Below, piece after piece: positions 44,563-53,834 of a stretch of 64,000 nucleotides of DNA; position 1 is the first letter of the stretch; each line of letters starts with the position of its first letter. Source of the stretch: Psychrobacter vallis (GTDB lineage: Bacteria; Pseudomonadota; Gammaproteobacteria; Pseudomonadales; Moraxellaceae). Location of the stretch: assembly GCF_904846715.1 (NCBI RefSeq), contig NZ_CAJHBU010000004.1, forward strand, positions 124,001-188,000, given 5' to 3'. The position numbers were made by a program, and so were the translations under genes. Below the pieces are notes generated by a model. It was not told the origin of the DNA. It did no database searches and saw only the letters and a list, made by a program, of their open reading frames with translations.

Positions 44563-46526
44563 GGTGTCTGTACTCGGATTTTGGCTAATGGGTTATTGAT
44601 ATATTTGATCGGAAACACCTGATCGCCGAACAGTCTGCGCTTAGCCAAAGACTCAATACGCGTTTGCTTGGCGAAGACGTCAAACAACTCAAACCTCGAT
44701 TGATGCTCTGGATGACGCGTTTGATAATCCGTCACACAGTCAGCAACTTGCTGCCAGAACTCAGTCTCAGGATAGTGATAATGTGTCTGCATAAAAATAG
44801 CAATGTCGGCAAATGCCACAAAGAATAAGCAGGCAACCGTCATATCACGAATGCCATCGGTATCATCCGTTTCAATAAACGAGCCACGATTCAGCGCTGC
44901 GTGGGCAGCTGGCAGGCTATGAAAATTGGGAATCAAATCTTGGCGAGTCAGATGCTTTGGCGAATAGCGCACCCCGTCATGCAAGTCTTTTAGCAATACT
45001 TTTATAGGAAAACCCGCTTCGTGTACCAATACGATGTTTTGGGCATGGCACTCGAGCGCAATACCGTGACCAAATAACAAGTGCAATATCGGGGCGACAG
45101 TCACTTTGATAAGCTGAGCCGTCCAACCCTCTACGCTGTATTTTTTAATCCAAGGACCAATGAGTACAGAGCCATCCCTATTTATATAGCTGACGCCATT
45201 TAAGGGAAAGGCTTTTTGGTTGGTCGATAAATACTGACTGACGTTTTCGCGCCAAATTGCCCCAAGTCCGCCATAGATATGGGGATGCTGATAGCCGCGC
45301 TGCTGTAGTACTTCGTGATCTAAGCTGATACCCACCGTTTCGCCTAAAAACGCAATTTGTAATGCTTGCGCTGTCTTATCCTCTGCCACCAATTGATTGA
45401 GCCATCTGGTCACCACCGCAGCATTCATGACCGTATGTTTGGCCAGTATTCGCGTACTTGAGGTATTCATCAGATGCATACTGAGCTTGAGGTAGGCTTT
45501 GTCTGCTTGCAACATTGATAAAGAGCGAATGGACTGCTGCGAGCGGTATTCAGCGTCCGTACTGCCTAAATAAATCACTTCTTGCGTGTCAATCAGTGGC
45601 TGTAATGCAACAATTAAAGTTTTTTGCCATTGCCAAGGATGCGCTGGTATCAAACCATAAGCATTGGTAGCCTCATCTTCGTTTGCCACGCTTTGATTAT
45701 TCGTCGTCACCAGAATACGTTTCAGCATGTCATTTAACGCGGCAAAATTATCCGTATCCACATAGTTTTTGATCCACTCATTGGTATCAATATCCAAAGC
45801 CGTATTACTGACCAGCAGCTCCTTTTTAACTGCCAGCCAAACCACTTCGATATTTTGGCCAAATTCTGGCCCATAGTCATAATTGTCCTGTAAATCAAAA
45901 CCGATACGAGATTTAAAACAGGGATGATAAGGGTGACCCGCCATCAAATAGCCCTCGAACTGCTCGTAAGTGAGTACGTCAATTGGCACTGGTGCGTTTG
46001 GTGTTGGTGCGTTTGGTGTTGGTACGTTTGGTGTTGGTACGTTCGGCATTGATAAGTCGGGTGATAGCCGCTGGGCTTGGGTCTCGTTTACCAAAGTATG
46101 ACGCAGCTCTTTGATAAAGCTGTCTTTTAAAGAAGCATCGGCTATGTTTAACAAAATATCACTAATGACATGCTCAAGTATGGCATCGCAAGCATTGCCA
46201 TCAACGACTCGCTGGACGTTAAAATCATTAAAACGAATGATATCAAAGCTATAATGAATATAACCTTGAGCGCGGTAATTGATATCGCGGTAATTGACAT
46301 TGTCAGTGGCTTTTATCGTAAAGTCTAAGAGTGCCTTGTCATTACTAGAGTCTGCACTCGCATATTTAAACTCAATAATATTTTCATACAATAACGCTTG
46401 TAATAGCTGCTTAATGACGCGCTGCTCTGCACGCTGCCTGACTCGATGGTCAATCGGCGCTTGCCACGGCTTAGTGACATCCATATCTACACGACTCGTG
46501 TTTTGTTCTACTTTATGATTGTGCAT
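44556..46526 (-). CDS. IucA/IucC family NIS siderophore synthetase (656 aa)
   Basis: Second synthetase. Motifs: YLMAGHPYHPCFKSRIGFDL, GLIPAHPWQWQKTLI, STRILAKHTVMNAAVVTRW and GIALECHAQNIVLVHEAGFP followed by LLKDLHDGVRYSP. It is the first gene of its transcript: a Fur-like box lies 60-80 bp before the start and the other two genes overlap in sequence. An in-frame Pro/Asn/Thr pentapeptide repeat (around residues 160-180) interrupts the region just before the ATP-binding GHPYHP motif, an unusual place for repeat expansion. Confidence 0.88.
   Translation of the reverse strand: MHNHKVEQNTSRVDMDVTKPWQAPIDHRVRQRAEQRVIKQLLQALLYENIIEFKYASADSSNDKALLDFTIKATDNVNYRDINYRAQGYIHYSFDIIRFNDFNVQRVVDGNACDAILEHVISDILLNIADASLKDSFIKELRHTLVNETQAQRLSPDLSMPNVPTPNVPTPNAPTPNAPVPIDVLTYEQFEGYLMAGHPYHPCFKSRIGFDLQDNYDYGPEFGQNIEVVWLAVKKELLVSNTALDIDTNEWIKNYVDTDNFAALNDMLKRILVTTNNQSVANEDEATNAYGLIPAHPWQWQKTLIVALQPLIDTQEVIYLGSTDAEYRSQQSIRSLSMLQADKAYLKLSMHLMNTSSTRILAKHTVMNAAVVTRWLNQLVAEDKTAQALQIAFLGETVGISLDHEVLQQRGYQHPHIYGGLGAIWRENVSQYLSTNQKAFPLNGVSYINRDGSVLIGPWIKKYSVEGWTAQLIKVTVAPILHLLFGHGIALECHAQNIVLVHEAGFPIKVLLKDLHDGVRYSPKHLTRQDLIPNFHSLPAAHAALNRGSFIETDDTDGIRDMTVACLFFVAFADIAIFMQTHYHYPETEFWQQVADCVTDYQTRHPEHQSRFELFDVFAKQTRIESLAKRRLFGDQVFPIKYINNPLAKIRVQTPC
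45991..46050 (-). repeat. Four 15-bp in-frame tandem repeats inside the NIS synthetase gene
   Basis: Unit ggtgcgtttggtgtt (plus strand) at 45991, 46006, 46021 (one change) and 46036 (degenerate). On the coding strand they give a P-T-P-N-A/V type pentapeptide array. Each unit adds five residues without frameshift. Confidence 0.9.
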
Positions 46527-46585
46527 ATATAAATTTCCTATCTAAAAATAAAAAAGTGAATGACTAAACCAACCAGACTTTTAAA

Positions 46586-46604
46586 GCGAATGATAATCAA
46601 TTAC
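46586..46604 (-). promoter_or_regulatory. Fur-like box before the two-synthetase operon
   Basis: GCGAATGATAATCAATTAC matches 14 of 19 positions of the Fur consensus and includes an intact TGATAATCA half. It is 60 bp before the 656-residue synthetase start. Confidence 0.5.
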
Positions 46605-46677
46605 ATTAATAAACTAAAACAACCCCTTATACGGGTTTGTCTCACAGATTCATACCGTCAAAACACGGCTACATGAC

Positions 46678-48096
46678 TTATGCCGTTTTTGGTAATTGCC
46701 GCGCTGAAAAAACCGTCAAAAACAACATCACAGCCAAAATGACAAAAATCTCTTGGATAGCAGTACTGACGCTCTGATTACTGCCAGCTGCTAATAACTG
46801 CGCGCCGCGTCCTGCCACATAGACCGTCACCAACGTGATAAAAATAGTAGAGACAATTCGGCGACTGATATTGTTGAGCGCCGCGCCTTCGGTGACCACT
46901 TCTTTAGCCAAGCTACTAAAACCGACCGTGGTGGTAGGCAAATACGCCAGTCCCACACCCACACCTTGGATACTCATAATCGCCATTAGCAGCCAAAGCG
47001 TTGGCTGATATAAACACCATGCCAGCATCAACATGGACAGTGCGCTGATCAAAATGCCCAAAATGCCGATGCTTCTCGCACCGTGCCTATCCACGCGCTT
47101 GCCAGCAAAATGGGTCGTGATACTAGATACGAGCGTCGCTGCCATCAAAATAACGCCCGTCCATAACGCGCTTTCGCCCATCACCTCTTGCACCAAGATG
47201 GGCAATAGCAATAGGCCCACCATTAAACCCAAAGTCTGAGTGATGCTGATAATCGTACTGTGCAAATACACTTTATTGCTAAACAAGCGTACGCTTAATA
47301 GCGGCTGACTCTGCTGGCGTTCATACGCCCACCAACCCAAAAATGACAGTAAGAACAACACGGCTAATAAGCCTGTCCCTACCATACTGGCAAAACTGCT
47401 ATGGAAATCTGCCTTGAGTGTGCTAAGCCAAGTCATCAACGCCAACAGCCAAACGAGCAAACTGACAAAACCTATGACATCAAAGGGTTTTTTTGCCTTG
47501 TGCGCGCGGACATCCGGTAACCATGTCCACACCATAACCATGACCAACGCACTCAGCGGCAGAGTAGCCGCAAACAATGTCCACCATGCAAATTGCTCTA
47601 CTAGATAAGCCCCTACTAGCGGACCGAACGCCAGTGACATCATGATAACGATGCCCCATAACGCCATCACTCTGCCATGTCTGTGCTGCGGATAAATCTG
47701 ATAAAGCATACCAATAGACAAAGGGATAATGAGACCGCCGCTAAAGCCTTGCACAGCGCGCGCCACAATCACCATCATCATGGATGGCGCACACATCCCA
47801 ATCACCGAACCCAACATAAACCCTAGAATAGCGGTCGAATACACTGGCCTAAAATCAAACCTTTTACTCAAATAACCGCTGAGCATCAGCCCCACGCTCA
47901 TAGACAGTATATAAGCGTTCAACACCCAGCCGCCCATCACAATATCGACTGCGAACACCGACATAAAGACGGGAATAGCAGGGTTAAGGGCGCTATTACT
48001 AAAGCTGACCACCGTACCGCCGAGCAGTAGCGTCAACAGTACCTGACGCACTTGCTTTTCTGTCAGTCCGTGACTGCTATCTGTTGAGCGTATCAT
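46678..48096 (-). CDS. MFS transporter (DHA2-type), likely siderophore exporter
   Basis: 472 residues with about 14 transmembrane segments. The MFS A motif is GYLSKRFDFRPVYSTAILGF, and motif C-like GPLVGAYLVEQFAWWTLFA marks drug:H+ antiporters. Located at the end of the biosynthetic operon after the acyltransferase, it most likely exports the completed siderophore, as MFS proteins do in aerobactin, vibrioferrin and staphyloferrin loci. It could also be an unrelated drug pump; the context favours export of the product. Confidence 0.85.
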   Translation of the reverse strand: MIRSTDSSHGLTEKQVRQVLLTLLLGGTVVSFSNSALNPAIPVFMSVFAVDIVMGGWVLNAYILSMSVGLMLSGYLSKRFDFRPVYSTAILGFMLGSVIGMCAPSMMMVIVARAVQGFSGGLIIPLSIGMLYQIYPQHRHGRVMALWGIVIMMSLAFGPLVGAYLVEQFAWWTLFAATLPLSALVMVMVWTWLPDVRAHKAKKPFDVIGFVSLLVWLLALMTWLSTLKADFHSSFASMVGTGLLAVLFLLSFLGWWAYERQQSQPLLSVRLFSNKVYLHSTIISITQTLGLMVGLLLLPILVQEVMGESALWTGVILMAATLVSSITTHFAGKRVDRHGARSIGILGILISALSMLMLAWCLYQPTLWLLMAIMSIQGVGVGLAYLPTTTVGFSSLAKEVVTEGAALNNISRRIVSTIFITLVTVYVAGRGAQLLAAGSNQSVSTAIQEIFVILAVMLFLTVFSARQLPKTA

Positions 48097-48188
48097 TTAA
48101 ATCCCTGTTCCATAATGGTATGACCGACCCTGCCCTGCCGCCAAACTGCATGGAACGTGGTAGATCAGGCCGATGTCAAAAAGCCTGT

Positions 48189-48794
48189 TCATTGAGCAAC
48201 AGCACCATAAAATTTGAGATAGCCACTCGATTCAAAAAATTCATCACGATTACAAAAATAAAGCGATGCCTTTTTTTCAGGCATATCGATCAATCGTTGT
48301 AAGTGATAGGCAAAACCATCAGCCACCCATTTATACGCCTCAACCTTACTATCAGGTTCGCCCACTATTTTTTTGGCATCAGTATGCTCAAAGATAAACT
48401 TATTGAGCATCATTATTATTGGCTTGAGATACCCTTTGCCAACGACGGCAGGATCACCCAATAACATATGCCAGCCCATGTCACTTTCTTTGGCTTTGTA
48501 GTAGTAAGACAAACGATCGCGAGCAGCTTCATAAATCTCTGCATAGCCGATAGGCACACCCTCACAAAGTATGATGTAGAGACGGTGATGGTCATCGGCA
48601 AGCATTTTTTCAAAATGTACTCGCAGCTGCGGCATCGGCAAATGTAGCTGCCACTGCTCGACCACATGCTCAGCGTGCATCCATTTATAAAGCAGTGGCA
48701 TGTCTTCAGGATATTTGACCGCTCGTAGTCCAAACTTTTTTTGATAAGCGTCTACGGCAAAGGTATCTGGCAGATTCTGTGTAATGGTTGGCAT
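48189..48794 (-). CDS. GNAT-type acyltransferase (IucB/RhbD-like)
   Basis: 201 residues. Recognisable: LPMPQLRVHFEKMLADDHHR, EGVPIGYAEIYEAARDRLSY, and the acyl-CoA region DMGWHMLLGDPAVVGKGYLK followed by KIVGEPDSKVEAYKWVADGF, all typical of the AlcB/IucB/RhbD siderophore acyltransferases. It puts an acetyl or longer acyl group on the N-hydroxylated amine to make the hydroxamate. Acetyl would give a rhizobactin/schizokinen-type arm; a fatty-acyl enzyme would give an acinetoferrin-type arm. The donor cannot be told. The next gene upstream, 55 bp away, is the N-hydroxylase. Confidence 0.82.
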   Translation of the reverse strand: MPTITQNLPDTFAVDAYQKKFGLRAVKYPEDMPLLYKWMHAEHVVEQWQLHLPMPQLRVHFEKMLADDHHRLYIILCEGVPIGYAEIYEAARDRLSYYYKAKESDMGWHMLLGDPAVVGKGYLKPIIMMLNKFIFEHTDAKKIVGEPDSKVEAYKWVADGFAYHLQRLIDMPEKKASLYFCNRDEFFESSGYLKFYGAVAQ

Positions 48795-48849
48795 TAATTA
48801 CTCCTTATCTTATGTGATTTATTTTGTATTCCTTAAGGCGTGCTTGACA

Positions 48850-50232
48850 TTACGATGACGCCCCAAATGTTTGAAATACTTGTAAAGCCTGCGTGTCGTA
48901 AACCGTTTTGCCTGTCAATTGATTGACAATACACCCCGCTCGATAAGCGCCCAATCCTAAATCAGGCGTACCAACCCCATGGGTATGAATTTCTTGGTTT
49001 TGCACAAACACTTTACCGCGATTGCCAGCTTGGTTTTTATAAACCAAGGCATAATTTCGATCAATCTTTGGTTGCGCAAAGTCATCATATTCGATAGCGT
49101 GCAGCAACGTGTTGAGACATGACGGCAGTGCATGACGGTAGCCCGTCCCAGCGATGATGCAGTCATAATCCGCCGTAAACGTCTGCTGTTGCTCACACTG
49201 TTCAAACGTTATCTTTAAAGTGTCATCAGATAAAGCATCATCAAGTGTTGCCTCGACCACTCCACAATTGGACAGCAGCGTCGTATGCAAGTCTTGGTTG
49301 CTGATACTGCGCTCATAAAGCTTATGATAAATATCGCGTATGGTCTCAAACCCCATGCCTTTATAAAGCAAATCCTGCTTGGGCGCGACTTTTGCTTTGG
49401 TAGCGCCGTCCAACTGATAAAAATAATCGGTATAAGCGGGGCTAAAATGCTCTAAGCCTAAAGGTGAGTATTCCATGGGGAAAAAACCCGCCGAACGGGT
49501 CATCCAGTCCAATTGGAATGTTGGCTCATCATTGGCATCAAATTGCTGATCAAACAACGCCCGATATACTTCAGCCGATGATTGACCAGAGCCTAATACC
49601 ACTATTTTAGTCAGCCTATCTTCTCCATCATCTGCCTTTCCCTTTTTTGCTTTAATCGCTTCAAAATCAAAATTGTCGGCAAAATTTGCAGTATGCATAC
49701 AGCGTTCGGGCGCTTGATTGGCAATCTTTTGCAGCGAAGGTGGCAGTGTTGGCTGCGTACCTGTTCCTATCACTAGATTTTTGGCGTAGTACGTTTTTTG
49801 TATGCCTTGTTCTTGGACAGTGACGACAAATCCTAGACATTCCTCAGTATTAGAGCCATTACTATTTTCTTTAAAAGCCACATCCACTACTTGTGCATCG
49901 AACGCTAAACTCTCCAGCTGCCCTGCGACCCATTGGCAATAATGATTGTACTCTTTACGATAAATCTTAAAGTCCTCTAAAAAATAAAACTTCAGCAATC
50001 GGTGCTGCGTATGCAAATAGTTTAAAAATGAATAGGGACTGGTCGGATCTATCAATGTTACCAAGTCTGCCATAAAGGGCACTTGCAACGTGGTGTGCGG
50101 TAAAATCATACCTTTATGCCAATTAAACCCAGCTTTTTGCTCAAAGAATTTGACATTGACGTCCGTTTTTTCCAGCAATGCCGCCAGACTAAGATTAAAT
50201 GGCCCTAAACCAATACCGATAAGATCTAACAC
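48850..50232 (-). CDS. Siderophore amine N-hydroxylase (IucD/RhbE family)
   Basis: 460 residues. FAD site LIGIGLGPFNLSLAALLEK at the N-terminus, NADPH site VVLGSGQSSAEVYRALF (about residue 215) and the C-terminal HTHGVGTPDLGLGAYRAG of lysine/ornithine N-monooxygenases. In this locus the expected substrate is 1,3-diaminopropane (via diaminobutyrate decarboxylase), giving N-hydroxydiaminopropane for hydroxamate formation. A 220-bp gap with a palindromic repeat lies between its start and the preceding synthetase gene. It may have its own promoter. Confidence 0.9.
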   Translation of the reverse strand: MLDLIGIGLGPFNLSLAALLEKTDVNVKFFEQKAGFNWHKGMILPHTTLQVPFMADLVTLIDPTSPYSFLNYLHTQHRLLKFYFLEDFKIYRKEYNHYCQWVAGQLESLAFDAQVVDVAFKENSNGSNTEECLGFVVTVQEQGIQKTYYAKNLVIGTGTQPTLPPSLQKIANQAPERCMHTANFADNFDFEAIKAKKGKADDGEDRLTKIVVLGSGQSSAEVYRALFDQQFDANDEPTFQLDWMTRSAGFFPMEYSPLGLEHFSPAYTDYFYQLDGATKAKVAPKQDLLYKGMGFETIRDIYHKLYERSISNQDLHTTLLSNCGVVEATLDDALSDDTLKITFEQCEQQQTFTADYDCIIAGTGYRHALPSCLNTLLHAIEYDDFAQPKIDRNYALVYKNQAGNRGKVFVQNQEIHTHGVGTPDLGLGAYRAGCIVNQLTGKTVYDTQALQVFQTFGASS

Positions 50233-50329
50233 GTTGATTCCTTAATTATTTTTATATCGATTATTCACATGTCGATTTTATTTTGAGCGATATTTTGAGC
50301 GATAGTCAGATCAATATAAAAGTCAGTCA

Positions 50330-50405
50330 GCAGGACTGGCATAAATTTTACGAAGCCTCTGTCACCATAGGTACAGCAAGCGAGGAAAATTTGTACCAGT
50401 CCTGC
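50330..50405. repeat. Palindromic intergenic element, copy 2 of the dispersed repeat
   Basis: GCAGGACTGGCATAAATTTT (50330-50349) and AAAATTTGTACCAGTCCTGC (50386-50405) are inverted with two mismatches in 20. The 36-bp middle (cgaagcctctgtcaccatag and on) is related in reverse complement to 6500-6555. It lies between two siderophore genes of the same operon, so it would form a large hairpin in the mRNA. Confidence 0.6.
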
Positions 50406-50452
50406 ATGCTAACGACCTGTCTCTATTGCACTTAGCATCGACGATACCTACC

Positions 50453-52249
50453 CTAGGCGCTCATAGGATTGGGAATGTCCACATAAATAGACTGTGTTTC
50501 AACAGGGGCTACAAGCTCATCTAATGCATGCAATCTAGTGAGCAGATTGCCTTTGAATGGCAATGTCGGACTACGCAGCAACAGAGCGATTAAAGAGCGG
50601 TGCGGATACTGGGTTTCTAAAGTCACCAGACAGTCTCGGAACGTCGCTAGTAACGCAGCTTCACTGACAAGCTGGGTGCGAGCAATCGCGGTAATGAGAC
50701 CAAAGATCGTATTACCCACTAAATAATAAGCAATACGTGAGTCAGCAAAATCTTCTGGAATGACGCACTCTGCTTCACTGATCAGCTCCGGATACGCATC
50801 AATAAGCGTCTGGGCATATTCAGCAATATAGCCAAAGCTTTGATTGTCTCTCGCCCAAAACTTGGCAGGATAGCCGTCTTTTAGCTCAATAAGACTGTTT
50901 TGTTGATGAACCTCAAACGCAAGTCCATGCTTATAATACATATGAATTAGCGGTATAAAACCGACTTGTAAATAGGTATCAAACCATTTGCCAGCAATGT
51001 CCTCCAAAGGCTCATTGGTGCGCTCGTGAATTGACTGAAATAAAGTGGCCAACCGGTTGGTGAGACGAGTCGGATGATCTTGGCTTAAGCTGGCAAGATT
51101 GGTGACTTGCATCGATTCGGTAAAAGGATTGTCGCGTAAGATACAAATGGTCTCATCGATGATCTTCCCTTCTATAGACAGTGCGACCCAAGCAGGATCA
51201 TTCAATACGGCAATTGTGCTGTACTCCGTGCCCAAATTTTTACCATAATCGCTACGCCATATCCGGCAAGCGTGCATACCGCGCTTACATTCTTTTGGCA
51301 AATTGATACGCACAGAGTTGGTAATCGCCACAGATAGCGACAACTTAAACATCCAAGGCGCGTCAAATGCCGCCAGCGTACGCACCGAAGTTGTCGGATG
51401 TAAATGCCAGCCAAGCCTGCCCAAATCAACCAATTCTCCTTTTTCAATCAATTGTTGATACCACGCTTGCTGCTGCAAAAACGTCGCTTGCCACGGGTGC
51501 AGTGGCAGCAATTTATAATCAGGATGTTGCGTAATGAGTTGTTGTTGATAATTACTCATATCAGACAACAGCTTTGATTTAAGCTCGGCGGTGATACTAT
51601 CGCCATCCACGAACTCTTCGACAATGTGGTCAGGATGCACGAGCCAATAACGCAGCTGCGTTTTGCTGCTGGTCTCGGGCGCATATTTCGCCCATTCCGC
51701 GCCATAAAAACCCGCCCGACCTTTTGGGGTGGGATGCATGGCATGACCATAAATCAGGCTTTGCTCGGCTTGAATAAAATCCTGTTTGGCATCAATAATG
51801 TCATCAATCTCATCGTTACGATGTTCTAAAATAATCTGCAATCCTTCATAACTTTCAAGCCAGCGCTTGAGCACGCCATTGCCATCGAGCGTCACCTCAT
51901 CCTTATAATGATGCACGATATCTTCGATAATCAAAGCAGCGAGGCTTACAGCCGAAGGTTTTAGCCAGTGGCGTTCTGATTGAGCGTCACTTAACGAAGC
52001 CGAATTCAATAAAGAAGGTGTATCCGCAAAACGGTGCTGACCCAACTGACTGACTCTATCGATGGGCACTGCCATCACAGTGTCATGCGGCGCTAGGGTC
52101 AATACCAAAATAGGCTTGTCTTGCGAGATTTGTTTTTGGAGCGCATCCTGCTCTTCTACCATTACAATCTTGCCGCGCCCTGTCTCATAACTGTAGGCGT
52201 TCACTAAGTTTTGTAGGGTTAAACGATCCAGCGTTTTATGTTGCATCAT
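50453..52249 (-). CDS. IucA/IucC family NIS siderophore synthetase (598 aa)
   Basis: Third synthetase. The ATG at 52249 has AGGA seven bases upstream and overlaps the decarboxylase stop by 14 bp; longer in-frame starts have no ribosome site. Motifs: IYGHAMHPTPKGRAGFYGA, LLPLHPWQATFLQQQ, WHLHPTTSVRTLAAF, GLAFEVHQQNSLIELKDGYP. It lies between the diaminobutyrate decarboxylase and N-hydroxylase genes, the position of rhbC in rhizobactin 1021 loci, and probably joins a hydroxamate-bearing diaminopropane arm to citrate. Confidence 0.9.
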   Translation of the reverse strand: MMQHKTLDRLTLQNLVNAYSYETGRGKIVMVEEQDALQKQISQDKPILVLTLAPHDTVMAVPIDRVSQLGQHRFADTPSLLNSASLSDAQSERHWLKPSAVSLAALIIEDIVHHYKDEVTLDGNGVLKRWLESYEGLQIILEHRNDEIDDIIDAKQDFIQAEQSLIYGHAMHPTPKGRAGFYGAEWAKYAPETSSKTQLRYWLVHPDHIVEEFVDGDSITAELKSKLLSDMSNYQQQLITQHPDYKLLPLHPWQATFLQQQAWYQQLIEKGELVDLGRLGWHLHPTTSVRTLAAFDAPWMFKLSLSVAITNSVRINLPKECKRGMHACRIWRSDYGKNLGTEYSTIAVLNDPAWVALSIEGKIIDETICILRDNPFTESMQVTNLASLSQDHPTRLTNRLATLFQSIHERTNEPLEDIAGKWFDTYLQVGFIPLIHMYYKHGLAFEVHQQNSLIELKDGYPAKFWARDNQSFGYIAEYAQTLIDAYPELISEAECVIPEDFADSRIAYYLVGNTIFGLITAIARTQLVSEAALLATFRDCLVTLETQYPHRSLIALLLRSPTLPFKGNLLTRLHALDELVAPVETQSIYVDIPNPMSA

Positions 52250-53765
52250 TGTGTTTTCCTTCAGAAATATGGAGTCGCTTAAAGCCAGCAATAGCCACTT
52301 GGTCAATGATGGTATTGATGTCGTTGATTTGGGTATTGGGATTTAAAATAGTGAGTTTTAGACAAAGCTGCTGCTCAAACTGAGTGGTGGCAATATTCGC
52401 CACATTGTTAATCAGTAAGTCTTGGGCAATTTGGCGATTGAGCTGTGACAGCTGTTGGCTAGATAACGTTTGATTTTGTGGCTTAAAGTAAAACAACACG
52501 CTACTAATGATAGGCTGGTGCATCAGCACAAAATTGGCGTTGGCTTCGATCAATTGCGCCGCTTGTCTGGCCGTATCAAGACAGGCGTCAATCAAATCGC
52601 CATAATCATCCGTACCCAATAAGTCAAGCGCCATCCAAAGCTTTAGGGCGTCAAATCGACGGGTAGTCTGTAGCGAATAAGTGACCAAATTAGGGATATT
52701 GTCTCTTTCATCATCGGAGGAATTGAGATACTCGCTATGATGACGAATGCTCTCAAAGTCTCGCTGATCGCGTAATAAAAAAGCACCACAGCTGATCGGC
52801 AAAAAGAAATGTTTGTGAAAATCCAAGGTAATGGAATCCGCCTCTTCAATACCGGCAATCAGCTGTCGATAACGCTGAGATAGCAGTAACGCGCCGCCCC
52901 ATGCCGCATCCACATGCAGCCATATCTGGGCGTTGCGGCAGATTTTAACGATGTCTGCTAATGGATCAATAGCGCCCAAATCGGTAGTGCCCGCCGTTGC
53001 TACGACTGCCATCACATTGCACGCACCTATCTCCTCTATTTTATGCTGGAGATGAGATAGCAGCATCGCGCCACTCGAATCGGTCTTTACCTTTTCTACG
53101 CACTGTATACCAAGACCTAAAAGCGCTGCGTTTTTTTCAATAGAAAAATGTGCTTGGTCTGAACACAGAATCGTACCGCGGCGCTGACCCATTAGCCCTT
53201 CTTTTTGTACATCCACGCCTTGGGCTTCATAAAACTTGTTGCGAGCCAGTAGCAACCCCATAAGATTGCTTTGTGTGCCGCCACTGGTAAATACACCACC
53301 TGATTTACATGCCAATGAACTATCGGCTTGTGCATCGGTTTGAGCGTTTGTTTGAACAGCAAGACCTGTATCAAACTGCCATCGCTGGCACAGCCACTCG
53401 ATGAGATCTTTTTCGATATAGGTGGCCGCTGGGCTTTGGTTCCAAGAATCCATACTCTGATTGGTTGCTGCGATAATCATTTCGGCAATTTGACCAATCA
53501 ATAAAGTCGGTGGATGCAAATGCGCCAAACAATGACGATGCGCTGTTGACACGCAACTGGGCAAAAACTTGCCCTGTATGTCAGCCAATATGGCTTCGAT
53601 ATCTCGCCCTTTTGCATTAATACTAACAGATGTAGCGTCTTGTACCTGCTGCGGTGTCCCACCTAAATAGACATTGTTGGCATCCAGCCATTGCTGAATG
53701 ACAGCGCTCGTTTGCTGCATGTGCGTGAGGTATTGCTCACTGGTTTGCTGATTTAATAAGTACAA
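52236..53765 (-). CDS. ddc: L-2,4-diaminobutyrate decarboxylase (RhbB-like)
   Basis: 509 residues of the group II PLP decarboxylases. Seen are HVDAAWGGALLLSQRYRQLI (PLP Asp) and the Schiff-base Lys in DFHKHFFLPISCGAFL. The start is read as TTG at 53765 with GAGGA just upstream; no ATG is nearby until MQQTSAV 15 codons in. The product is 1,3-diaminopropane. Paired with the aminotransferase gene 69 bp upstream, it forms the two-step route from aspartate semialdehyde that supplies schizokinen/rhizobactin/acinetoferrin pathways. Start codon use is the only weak point. Confidence 0.88.
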   Translation of the reverse strand: MYLLNQQTSEQYLTHMQQTSAVIQQWLDANNVYLGGTPQQVQDATSVSINAKGRDIEAILADIQGKFLPSCVSTAHRHCLAHLHPPTLLIGQIAEMIIAATNQSMDSWNQSPAATYIEKDLIEWLCQRWQFDTGLAVQTNAQTDAQADSSLACKSGGVFTSGGTQSNLMGLLLARNKFYEAQGVDVQKEGLMGQRRGTILCSDQAHFSIEKNAALLGLGIQCVEKVKTDSSGAMLLSHLQHKIEEIGACNVMAVVATAGTTDLGAIDPLADIVKICRNAQIWLHVDAAWGGALLLSQRYRQLIAGIEEADSITLDFHKHFFLPISCGAFLLRDQRDFESIRHHSEYLNSSDDERDNIPNLVTYSLQTTRRFDALKLWMALDLLGTDDYGDLIDACLDTARQAAQLIEANANFVLMHQPIISSVLFYFKPQNQTLSSQQLSQLNRQIAQDLLINNVANIATTQFEQQLCLKLTILNPNTQINDINTIIDQVAIAGFKRLHISEGKHNDAT

Positions 53766-53834
53766 AGTATCCTCACCAGTCTGTCCTGCGACTATTGTTA
53801 TAATTTTACAAAACCATACTAGCGATATGATTTG

